Assembly (NCBI GenBank): GCA_013176395.1
Contig: JABMLP010000018.1
Coordinates: 1,116,001-1,180,000 of the forward strand
From: Venturia oleaginea
Lineage: Eukaryota > Ascomycota > Dothideomycetes > Venturiales > Venturiaceae
Reading direction: 5' to 3'
Length of the DNA: 64,000 nucleotides
Shown here: in pieces, positions 1-9,000 of the stretch
How positions within the stretch are numbered: position 1 is the first letter of the stretch
Layout: each line of letters opens with the position of its first letter
Program-made: the position numbers and the translations under genes
Notes under the pieces: generated by a model
Database searches by the model: none
The model's input: only the letters and a program-made list of their open reading frames with translations
What the model was told of the DNA's origin: nothing

Positions 1-3000
1 TGGATTCTTAGGGGTTTCCTGGGGAGCTTCAACAGTTCCTATATGCTCAATGTTATAACCGTGGGTTAAGAAGAAAGGCGATAGGCCCGTAGCTTGGTTT
101 GGTCTATTATCGAGGCATATTTGAGCAATAGGCAGGAGCTCGACCCAGTCGTTCTGACTAAATGTACAGAACTTACGTAGATAGGCTTCAACTTCTTGAT
201 TTCTTCTTTCCGTAGATCCATCAGTCTCAGGGTGATACGCTGTAGAGAGTCTTCTCTCTATCTTAAGAAGGTGACAAACTTCTTTCCAGAAAGCATTCAC
301 AAATCGCGTGTCCCTATCTGAGACTAGAGATCTAGGAAGCCAGTGTAATCTTACGTAGTTCTGCATAAATAGTTTTGCAAATCCTTCAGCTCCAAACTGT
401 TCTTTAGGCACTGGGAACAGGATAGTTCCTTTACCCAAGCGGTCAGTAATAACGCAGAGTCTTGTGCATCTTTGGCTCTCTGGTAATTCGACTATGAAGT
501 CTACTGAAATATCTTGCCAGATACGGCTAGGGACAGGAAGAGGTTTAAGTAAACCTTTCTTTTTGTCTCGCCAGACTGAAGTTCTTCCGCAGACGTCACA
601 ATTGCGTATAAACTGACGTATATCTTGAGCAAATCCCGGCCAGTAGAACTGTCTGGAGAGAATAGCAATAGTAGCTTCTCGTCCAGGATGCCCTGATAGG
701 ACTGAATCGTGTATTTCTTGAATTACTCCTGTTAAGAGAGGCTCGTAGGAGGGCAACCAGATTCGGTCTCTATAGTAGAGCTGGTTATTTTCGACTTTAC
801 AATCTCCTATAGAAGTAGGAACCTTTAGCTTAGATGGGAACTGCCTATCTTGCTTTAGAACGCTTTGGAAAATACGTCTATAGTCTAGATCTCCTTCGAG
901 TGCAGTTTCCCATCTATCCCTTAGATCACCTGAGAGAAAGGGATTTTGTATAAAGGGGATAGGTTCTTTGTCTACTTCTTGAGCATTTTCCTGGGCAGCT
1001 TCTTCTCTTGCAGGAGTCTTATCCTCTAGAACGTTAATCCAAAGCTTTGGAGGTAATAACGTCCTAGTTCTTTCAACGATTCTTGGGTCTTGAATATCCT
1101 TTGGAAGATCTTGATCCCTTCGAGTTAAGGCGTCTGGAACTACAGATTCAGAGCCTGGGCGATAGCCTAGTTTGAAGTTAAACTTAGCTAGTATCTGCGC
1201 CCATCTCATTTGCCTTTCATTTAGTTCCCTTTTTACCATAAACTTCTCAAGGTTCTTGTGATCTGTGAGGATAATGAATGGCTTACTTAGGCTAAGTAGC
1301 TCGCTAGTCCAATGGACTAGAGCTTTGACTATAGCCATAAGTTCTTTGTCGTGGATATCATAATTGCATTCGGCTGGCAAGTGCTTAGTAGAGAAGAAAG
1401 CACATGGTTTCCAGTTACCTAGCTCATCTTTTTGACTAAGTACTGCTCCGGAAGCCCAGCCTGAAGCATCAGGTTCTACTCGCGTAGGCTTATCTTCATC
1501 AAGTGCAGACAGGACAGGTTCTTTGCAAAACTCTGCCTTAAGTTTTTGAAAAGATTCTTCTTGCTCCTTTCCCCATAAAAATGGAGTATTCTTCTTTGTA
1601 AGGCGAACCAGAGGCTCCCTTATTGTTGAGTTATCTTTTACAAAGTCACGGTAGAAGTTTGTAAAGCCTAGGAAGCCACGTACTCCTCGTAGAGTAGTAG
1701 GACGTTCCCATTCTTTAATTGCTTTGATCTTCTCCGGATCCATGTGTAGGCCCGTTTCAGTATCTATAACGAAGCCTAGATACTTGACTCGTTTGGTATT
1801 AAACTCGCACTTCCGAATATCAAGGTATAACCCAGCGTTAAGGCAGCTTTGAAGTATCTTTTCAGTCTTTTCTTCATGGTCTTTAAGGTTCTTTGAAGAG
1901 TATATTACTATATCGTCTAGATAAGCTGAGCAGAACTCGTCTAGGTATCGTCGAAGGATATAGTTTATAGACCGTTGAAAAGACGCAGGTGCACCGGTTA
2001 AGCCAAAGGGAGTAACTAGCCATTCAAATAGACCATATCTAGTTCGAAAGGCAGTTTTGAACTCATCTCCCGTTGCGATTCGAATCTTGTGGAAGGCAGC
2101 ATTTACATCAAGCTTACTAAGATACTTAGCACGAGCTAAGGTTAGTAAAGTCTCTTTTACTAACGGTAGCGGGTACCTATCCTTTCGAGTAATTGCGTTT
2201 AAGGCTCGGTAGTCTACGCAAAAGCGTAAGCCCCCTCCTGGTTTCTTCACAAAGAGAACTGGAGACGCAGCAACTGATTTACTCTCTCGGATAAAGCCTT
2301 TATCTAGTAGCTCTGTAAGAGTCCTTCGCAAAACAAGGAGTTGTTCTCGACCCATACCATATAGAGGTCCCCAAGGAAGTGGTTTTCCTTCTTCTATAGG
2401 TATTTCGTGATCAATCCCAGGGCGATGCGGTGGTAGTCTCTCGGCCCTTTTAGGATCAAAGACAGCAGCGTACTTATGAAACCTCTTAGGTAGCAATTCC
2501 AGTATTTGCTCTGTTGTCAAAGGGACTTTCGGCTTCAAGGCAATATCAATATCTCGAAGAGTAACAGCAAATACTCTAGACGCGTCTTTGATTTTCTCAA
2601 GTGTAGAAGTGACAAGGCGGTGGAATCTTACGGGCGCTACTTGTTGTATATCAAGTTTGTCTTCAAATTTAGCATCGCGAATGCTAATCCCGTTTGCAAA
2701 GGTAAGAGTACCTTTAGATTCATTGATAACGGCTTTGGTGTCCTTGAGAAAAGGCCTGCCTAGTAGAAGATCCTCAAATTGTCCCGGGACTATATAAGCA
2801 AAAGCGTTGCATATAAGTCCCCCTAAATCTAGGTTCAACTTCGCAATTTTTGTCACTTGGGTCTGTCCTTCTTCCTTAAGAACCCCACCTATAGTACGCG
2901 GACTGATAGGGAGTACTTCAAGGTCCATCTGCGAAGCTTTCTCCTCGTTTATTGATGCGTAGCAGCTAGATCCATTATCAAGGAGAGTTTTAAGAGAGTA

Positions 3001-3153
3001 TATATCGTTCACTATAGTATTTGTGTAGAAAAGGCGGGAGAGCATCTTGGGTCTGAACTGCTTCCATTCTTTTTCTATCCGAGAACGGTGTGAATCAGTG
3101 TCTTTGTTCGAATTCAAAATACTATTTACTCTCTCAATTGACTCCTTTGACAA
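1..3153 (-). CDS. pol: Chromovirus pol polyprotein, partial (runs off the left edge)
   Basis: Mirror of the first 1051 codons of the pol frame at 6028-9813. It encodes the aspartic protease (variant D-N-G active site), reverse transcriptase with YLDD, RNase H, and the integrase zinc finger and catalytic core. The C-terminus and chromodomain would lie left of position 1. The frame appears open throughout, since I saw no disabling change relative to the intact copy. Because the 5' LTR and the start of gag are missing from this copy, it is unlikely to be expressed in the normal way. Confidence 0.8.
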   Translation of the reverse strand, partial: MSKESIERVNSILNSNKDTDSHRSRIEKEWKQFRPKMLSRLFYTNTIVNDIYSLKTLLDNGSSCYASINEEKASQMDLEVLPISPRTIGGVLKEEGQTQVTKIAKLNLDLGGLICNAFAYIVPGQFEDLLLGRPFLKDTKAVINESKGTLTFANGISIRDAKFEDKLDIQQVAPVRFHRLVTSTLEKIKDASRVFAVTLRDIDIALKPKVPLTTEQILELLPKRFHKYAAVFDPKRAERLPPHRPGIDHEIPIEEGKPLPWGPLYGMGREQLLVLRRTLTELLDKGFIRESKSVAASPVLFVKKPGGGLRFCVDYRALNAITRKDRYPLPLVKETLLTLARAKYLSKLDVNAAFHKIRIATGDEFKTAFRTRYGLFEWLVTPFGLTGAPASFQRSINYILRRYLDEFCSAYLDDIVIYSSKNLKDHEEKTEKILQSCLNAGLYLDIRKCEFNTKRVKYLGFVIDTETGLHMDPEKIKAIKEWERPTTLRGVRGFLGFTNFYRDFVKDNSTIREPLVRLTKKNTPFLWGKEQEESFQKLKAEFCKEPVLSALDEDKPTRVEPDASGWASGAVLSQKDELGNWKPCAFFSTKHLPAECNYDIHDKELMAIVKALVHWTSELLSLSKPFIILTDHKNLEKFMVKRELNERQMRWAQILAKFNFKLGYRPGSESVVPDALTRRDQDLPKDIQDPRIVERTRTLLPPKLWINVLEDKTPAREEAAQENAQEVDKEPIPFIQNPFLSGDLRDRWETALEGDLDYRRIFQSVLKQDRQFPSKLKVPTSIGDCKVENNQLYYRDRIWLPSYEPLLTGVIQEIHDSVLSGHPGREATIAILSRQFYWPGFAQDIRQFIRNCDVCGRTSVWRDKKKGLLKPLPVPSRIWQDISVDFIVELPESQRCTRLCVITDRLGKGTILFPVPKEQFGAEGFAKLFMQNYVRLHWLPRSLVSDRDTRFVNAFWKEVCHLLKIERRLSTAYHPETDGSTERRNQEVEAYLRKFCTFSQNDWVELLPIAQICLDNRPNQATGLSPFFLTHGYNIEHIGTVEAPQETPKNP

Positions 3154-3200
3154 TTTTGCTCTATCTACTCTACGCCTCCATCCACGACTTTGGATAGAGG

Positions 3201-3961
3201 CTACTCTTTTTCCGAGTAGTCCTCTTCTTCAACTTCTTCATTCTCCTCAGTGGTTCCTTTGGCCCTTTTTGAACCAAGTTGCGTGACTCTTTCTACCTCT
3301 GTATCCAACCAGCAGTCTTTCATTCTATGGCCGGCCTTCCCACAGCGTAAGCAGAGGTTATTTGCCTTCCTATATTCATAGGCTTTAGACGAAATTTTTA
3401 ACTTGTTTACGCGTGTAGGCTCCCGGTCCATAGCGTTCAGATTTTTAAAAGACTTCTCTTTATCTCTGAATCGTAACTTATCTTCTGAGGAAGAGAGCAT
3501 CTTTGCTGTAGTGATTTGCATACTTGTATTCAAAAGATCGGACACAAACTGCTGGTAGGAGGTACTCTGAGATTGGCCTATTCTCTGGTTTCGCAGCTCT
3601 TGATTTATTGCTTTGTGTAGAAATGCAATTTTAACAGCGTCAGGCCAAGTCATTCCTCCAGCATTAGCAAGAGTGGTTTCAAAACGGGGAAGAAAAGAGA
3701 AGAAGGGTTCTTTCTCTTTTTGTTTGATTGTGGACAGGCTTACAGTAGCTCTTTGTTGTTGTACTGGATCGCCATAGAAGTTGTCCATATACTGTAACAA
3801 TTTCTGTCCCGTTTTATCTTCCTCTGGAGCTGTCTTTACGTAGGCCAGAGTAGCCTGAGCTGCGGAGCCTCGTAGAGAAGAGAAGATGTAGGCAAATTGG
3901 TTCCTACTATCCCCTATAGATTCTGCGTCTATCTCCAACTTCATCCTTGCTTGTTGAAACC
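3201..3961 (-). pseudogene. gag: Gag, 5'-truncated
   Basis: Residues from about 88 to 340 of the chromovirus Gag, including the CCHC zinc knuckle (C-x2-C-x4-H-x4-C) near the C-terminus. The N-terminal 87 codons are missing because the copy ends at 3961. By accident the frame continues into the antisense strand of the adjoining LTR and stays open to about 4064. This gives a chimeric reading frame that begins within the 22-bp LTR repeats and has no evident biological meaning. Confidence 0.85.
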
Positions 3962-4030
3962 TGTTAAGGGATGGAATCCTTCTCTCTAGCTTATCCATGA
4001 CTGGATTTCCAATTGTTCTCTTGTTATTCT

Positions 4031-4131
4031 GCAAGCTGTCATGTTCTATTTTGCAAGCTGTCATGTTCTATTTTGCAAGCTGTCATGTTCTATTTCGCAA
4101 GCTGCCATGTTCTATTTTGCAAGCTGTCACG
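4031..4131 (+). repeat. 22-bp tandem repeats in the LTR U3 region
   Basis: Five consecutive copies, the last partial, of a 22-bp unit that begins GCAAGCTGTCATGTTCTATT. The third copy ends TTTC instead of TTTT and the fourth has GCC for GTC. The 3' LTR has four copies (9883-9961). Their place upstream of the TATA box suggests promoter elements; this is inference. Confidence 0.9.
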
Positions 4132-4178
4132 TTTCCATTTAAAGATACTTTCTAGAAGGATCTATTGTAAGAGGAGGA

Positions 4179-4233
4179 TTATATATACTAGCTATCCTTC
4201 CTGTACTTACACTTTCTTCTCTGTACTTAGATA
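4179..4233 (+). promoter_or_regulatory. LTR promoter TATA box and predicted self-primer
   Basis: TTATATATA lies at 4179-4187. About 36 bp after it, GTACTTAGATA (4223-4233) is the exact reverse complement of the 11 bases 4295-4305 just downstream of the LTR. In Tf1-type elements the first 11 nt of the mRNA fold back on the primer-binding site and prime reverse transcription. If transcription starts at 4223, this element has the same arrangement. Confidence 0.65.
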
Positions 4234-4294
4234 CTTGAAATATAAGCTGTCTTCCCTCACTTGCGAAACACCTTTGAGGGTTGAACTCTTACAT

Positions 4295-4305
4295 TATCTA
4301 AGTAC
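4295..4305 (+). other. Candidate self-primed primer-binding site
   Basis: TATCTAAGTAC, one base after the end of the 5' LTR. No TGG start or other tRNA 3'-end complement is visible here. The 11-base perfect complement to 4223-4233 makes self-priming the better explanation. Confidence 0.65.
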
Positions 4306-4350
4306 CTCAGTCTTACAAAGGAAGAAAGGCTCACAGAGAGCAAGCTCCAA

Positions 4351-4670
4351 AAAGGAATTTCAAGAAGAGGACACTTGTCCTAATCCAAGAAGCGAGGGCC
4401 AACCTCAAGGGCCAAACAGAAAGGAATTTCAAGAAGAGGACACTTGTCCTAACTCAAGAAGCAAGGGCCAACCTCAAAGGCCAACTTCAAGGGCCAACCT
4501 CAAGGGCCAAACAAAAAGGGAATTCAAGAGAATTCAAGCTGAGATTTTCTAGAAGGTGCTAGAATCTCCAAGAAGCAAGGGCCAACCGAAAGGGCCAATC
4601 CAAAAAGGGAATTCAAGAGAATTCAAACTGAGATTTTCTAGAAGGTGCTAGAATCTCCAAGAAGCAAGGG
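4351..4670 (+). repeat. Tandem repeats in chromovirus leader
   Basis: Two repeat families lie between the LTR and gag. The first has a 69-bp period (units from 4351 and 4420, sharing AAAGGAATTTCAAGAAGAGG). The second has an 89-bp period (units from 4513 and 4602, sharing AAAAAGGGAATTCAAGAG). Both contain short AAGCAAGGGCCAA-type blocks. They fall in the untranslated leader and could be packaging or translation signals; no function can be read from them. Confidence 0.85.
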
Positions 4671-4957
4671 CAGGTCATCCTAAGACAGCGTAGTCTTAGG
4701 AGTTGAAGCTGTAATAAGCTGAGGAAAGAAAGAGCTAGGGAGAGAGATTTAATACACTTGGCCTTCACAGTCCCTGGGAGCTCTGTCCTTAGTAATAAGG
4801 ATTGCAGAGCGGACTATAGTGTAAAAAATCCTTCTGGGATTCTATAGTCACCTTCCTATACTAATAGGCATTGACTCTATACTGCCTAGCAAATCTCTAG
4901 AGTAGAGCCTAGGAGTGTGTATAGTAGTGCTCTCTATTATCTCTCATAGGTGAAAAT

Positions 4958-5980
4958 ATGGAAGGAGAAGATCAGGAACAAAGAGTTCCTCAAGAACCCC
5001 AAGCCCTACAAGAAGCTATGGCAGCATTACAACATCAACTAGCCATTCAGAACGATGCTATTACGCGTATTCTTACAATCTTGCCTAACACTACTCGCTC
5101 TGAGAACGTAGTAGAAGGACAAGAGACTAAGAATTCACAAAAAGACAGAATACATAGGAAGAAAGCTGTACTTCCTAAGCTCCAAGAATTTGATGGCAAG
5201 CGTTCTGAATGGGCTCAGTGGTTTCAACAAGCAAGGATGAAGTTGGAGATAGACGCAGAATCTATAGGGGATAGTAGGAACCAATTTGCCTACATCTTCT
5301 CCTCTCTACGAGGCTCCGCAGCTCAGGCTACTCTGGCCTACGTAAAGACAGCTCCAGAGGAAGATAAAACGGGACAGAAATTGTTACAGTATATGGACAA
5401 CTTCTATGGCGATCCAGTACAACAACAAAGAGCTACTGTAAGCCTGTCCACAATCAAACAAAAAGAGAAAGAACCCTTCTTCTCTTTTCTTCCCCGTTTT
5501 GAAACCACTCTTGCTAATGCTGGAGGAATGACTTGGCCTGACGCTGTTAAAATTGCATTTCTCCACAAAGCAATAAATCAAGAGCTGCGAAACCAGAGAA
5601 TAGGCCAATCTCAGAGTACCTCCTACCAGCAGTTTGTGTCCGATCTTTTGAATACAAGTATGCAAATCACTACAGCAAAGATGCTCTCTTCCTCAGAAGA
5701 TAAGTTACGATTCAGAGATAAAGAGAAGTCTTTTAAAGATCTGAACGCTATGGACTGGGAGCCTACACGCGTAAACAAGTTAAAAATTTCGTCTAAAGCC
5801 TATGAATATAGGAAGGCAAATAACCTCTGCTTACGCTGTGGGAAGGCCGGCCATAGAATGAAAGACTGCTGGTTGGATACAGAGGTAGAAAGAGTCACGC
5901 AACTTGGTTCAAAAAGGGCCAAAGGAACCACTGAGGAGAATGAAGAAGTTGAAGAAGAGGACTACTCGGAAAAAGAGTAG
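4958..5980 (+). CDS. gag: Chromovirus Gag
   Basis: 340 residues. The N-terminal third is Gln/Glu-rich (MEGEDQEQRV...) and is followed by a Ty3-type capsid region (roughly residues 75-230, with FDGKRSEWAQWFQQARMKLE). A CCHC zinc knuckle runs from C291 to C304 (C-x2-C-x4-H-x4-C), and the tail is acidic. Gag forms the virus-like particle and binds the element RNA through the knuckle. ATG 4958 is the first good start after the leader. The stop is TAG 5978-5980. Pol lies in the -1 frame and overlaps this end by 28 nt. Residue Trp near 267 is Arg in the inverted copy at 1-3961. Confidence 0.92.
   Translation: MEGEDQEQRVPQEPQALQEAMAALQHQLAIQNDAITRILTILPNTTRSENVVEGQETKNSQKDRIHRKKAVLPKLQEFDGKRSEWAQWFQQARMKLEIDAESIGDSRNQFAYIFSSLRGSAAQATLAYVKTAPEEDKTGQKLLQYMDNFYGDPVQQQRATVSLSTIKQKEKEPFFSFLPRFETTLANAGGMTWPDAVKIAFLHKAINQELRNQRIGQSQSTSYQQFVSDLLNTSMQITTAKMLSSSEDKLRFRDKEKSFKDLNAMDWEPTRVNKLKISSKAYEYRKANNLCLRCGKAGHRMKDCWLDTEVERVTQLGSKRAKGTTEENEEVEEEDYSEKE
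5953..5980 (+). promoter_or_regulatory. Gag-pol overlap with candidate -1 frameshift site
   Basis: The pol frame is open from 5953 and overlaps gag by 28 nt. GGAAAAAGAGTAG (5968-5980) places a run of five A directly before the gag stop. In the gag frame this reads GAA AAA GAG TAG, so the A-site codon AAA can re-pair after a -1 slip. The P-site re-pairing is imperfect, so this is a candidate rather than a classic heptamer. No ATG opens the pol frame; its first near-cognate codon is TTG 6028. Confidence 0.6.
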
Positions 5981-6027
5981 CCTCTATCCAAAGTCGTGGA
6001 TGGAGGCGTAGAGTAGATAGAGCAAAA

Positions 6028-9000
6028 TTGTCAAAGGAGTCAATTGAGAGAGTAAATAGTATTTTGAATTCGAACAAAGACACTGATTCACACCGTTCTC
6101 GGATAGAAAAAGAATGGAAGCAGTTCAGACCCAAGATGCTCTCCCGCCTTTTCTACACAAATACTATAGTGAACGATATATACTCTCTTAAAACTCTCCT
6201 TGATAATGGATCTAGCTGCTACGCATCAATAAACGAGGAGAAAGCTTCGCAGATGGACCTTGAAGTACTCCCTATCAGTCCGCGTACTATAGGTGGGGTT
6301 CTTAAGGAAGAAGGACAGACCCAAGTGACAAAAATTGCGAAGTTGAACCTAGATTTAGGGGGACTTATATGCAACGCTTTTGCTTATATAGTCCCGGGAC
6401 AATTTGAGGATCTTCTACTAGGCAGGCCTTTTCTCAAGGACACCAAAGCCGTTATCAATGAATCTAAAGGTACTCTTACCTTTGCAAACGGGATTAGCAT
6501 TCGCGATGCTAAATTTGAAGACAAACTTGATATACAACAAGTAGCGCCCGTAAGATTCCACCGCCTTGTCACTTCTACACTTGAGAAAATCAAAGACGCG
6601 TCTAGAGTATTTGCTGTTACTCTTCGAGATATTGATATTGCCTTGAAGCCGAAAGTCCCTTTGACAACAGAGCAAATACTGGAATTGCTACCTAAGAGGT
6701 TTCATAAGTACGCTGCTGTCTTTGATCCTAAAAGGGCCGAGAGACTACCACCGCATCGCCCTGGGATTGATCACGAAATACCTATAGAAGAAGGAAAACC
6801 ACTTCCTTGGGGACCTCTATATGGTATGGGTCGAGAACAACTCCTTGTTTTGCGAAGGACTCTTACAGAGCTACTAGATAAAGGCTTTATCCGAGAGAGT
6901 AAATCAGTTGCTGCGTCTCCAGTTCTCTTTGTGAAGAAACCAGGAGGGGGCTTACGCTTTTGCGTAGACTACCGAGCCTTAAACGCAATTACTCGAAAGG
7001 ATAGGTACCCGCTACCGTTAGTAAAAGAGACTTTACTAACCTTAGCTCGTGCTAAGTATCTTAGTAAGCTTGATGTAAATGCTGCCTTCCACAAGATTCG
7101 AATCGCAACGGGAGATGAGTTCAAAACTGCCTTTCGAACTAGATATGGTCTATTTGAATGGCTAGTTACTCCCTTTGGCTTAACCGGTGCACCTGCGTCT
7201 TTTCAACGGTCTATAAACTATATCCTTCGACGATACCTAGACGAGTTCTGCTCAGCTTATCTAGACGATATAGTAATATACTCTTCAAAGAACCTTAAAG
7301 ACCATGAAGAAAAGACTGAAAAGATACTTCAAAGCTGCCTTAACGCTGGGTTATACCTTGATATTCGGAAGTGCGAGTTTAATACCAAACGAGTCAAGTA
7401 TCTAGGCTTCGTTATAGATACTGAAACGGGCCTACACATGGATCCGGAGAAGATCAAAGCAATTAAAGAATGGGAACGTCCTACTACTCTACGAGGAGTA
7501 CGTGGCTTCCTAGGCTTTACAAACTTCTACCGTGACTTTGTAAAAGATAACTCAACAATAAGGGAGCCTCTGGTTCGCCTTACAAAGAAGAATACTCCAT
7601 TTTTATGGGGAAAGGAGCAAGAAGAATCTTTTCAAAAACTTAAGGCAGAGTTTTGCAAAGAACCTGTCCTGTCTGCACTTGATGAAGATAAGCCTACGCG
7701 AGTAGAACCTGATGCTTCAGGCTGGGCTTCCGGAGCAGTACTTAGTCAAAAAGATGAGCTAGGTAACTGGAAACCATGTGCTTTCTTCTCTACTAAGCAC
7801 TTGCCAGCCGAATGCAATTATGATATCCACGACAAAGAACTTATGGCTATAGTCAAAGCTCTAGTCCATTGGACTAGCGAGCTACTAAGCCTAAGTAAGC
7901 CATTCATTATCCTCACAGATCACAAGAACCTTGAGAAGTTTATGGTAAAAAGGGAACTAAATGAAAGGCAAATGAGATGGGCGCAGATACTAGCTAAGTT
8001 TAACTTCAAACTAGGCTATCGCCCAGGCTCTGAATCTGTAGTTCCAGACGCCTTAACTCGAAGGGATCAAGATCTCCCAAAGGATATTCAAGACCCAAGA
8101 ATCGTTGAAAGAACTAGAACGTTATTACCTCCAAAGCTTTGGATTAACGTTCTAGAGGATAAGACTCCTGCAAGAGAAGAAGCTGCCCAGGAAAATGCTC
8201 AAGAAGTAGACAAAGAACCTATCCCCTTTATACAAAATCCCTTTCTCTCAGGTGATCTAAGGGATAGATGGGAAACTGCACTCGAAGGAGATCTAGACTA
8301 TAGACGTATTTTCCAAAGCGTTCTAAAGCAAGATAGGCAGTTCCCATCTAAGCTAAAGGTTCCTACTTCTATAGGAGATTGTAAAGTCGAAAATAACCAG
8401 CTCTACTATAGAGACCGAATCTGGTTGCCCTCCTACGAGCCTCTCTTAACAGGAGTAATTCAAGAAATACACGATTCAGTCCTATCAGGGCATCCTGGAC
8501 GAGAAGCTACTATTGCTATTCTCTCCAGACAGTTCTACTGGCCGGGATTTGCTCAAGATATACGTCAGTTTATACGCAATTGTGACGTCTGCGGAAGAAC
8601 TTCAGTCTGGCGAGACAAAAAGAAAGGTTTACTTAAACCTCTTCCTGTCCCTAGCCGTATCTGGCAAGATATTTCAGTAGACTTCATAGTCGAATTACCA
8701 GAGAGCCAAAGATGCACAAGACTCTGCGTTATTACTGACCGCTTGGGTAAAGGAACTATCCTGTTCCCAGTGCCTAAAGAACAGTTTGGAGCTGAAGGAT
8801 TTGCAAAACTATTTATGCAGAACTACGTAAGATTACACTGGCTTCCTAGATCTCTAGTCTCAGATAGGGACACGCGATTTGTGAATGCTTTCTGGAAAGA
8901 AGTTTGTCACCTTCTTAAGATAGAGAGAAGACTCTCTACAGCGTATCACCCTGAGACTGATGGATCTACGAAAGAAAGAAATCAAGAAGTTGAAGCCTAT

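Larger units (their letters stand above)
1..3961 (-). mobile_element. Inverted, 5'-truncated chromovirus copy
   Basis: Reverse complement of 5220-9180 (paired coordinates sum to 9181), so it holds most of gag and pol of the same Ty3/gypsy element on the minus strand. It runs off the left edge of the window. At 3961/3962 gag is cut at about residue 88 and abuts the 5' LTR of the intact element. No target-site duplication is present, so this is a rearrangement joint rather than a simple insertion. Two gag differences from the intact copy are visible: Asn for Asp (base 3443) and Arg for Trp (base 3425). Confidence 0.93.
3962..4293 (+). repeat. 5' LTR of chromovirus
   Basis: 332 bp, TG...CA ends. 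It differs from the 3' LTR by one extra 22-bp tandem unit in its upstream half and by two substitutions downstream of the TATA box. It should hold the promoter (TATATATA near 4180) and the transcription start. Confidence 0.9.

Noticed and set aside
3201..4064. Gag frame extended into LTR antisense sequence.
   Set aside because: The extension arises by chance at a rearrangement joint and starts in tandem repeats. Only the gag part was annotated.
4031..4131. CRISPR-like regular repeats.
   Set aside because: The units are directly adjacent with no spacers, and lie in a eukaryotic LTR. They are tandem promoter repeats.
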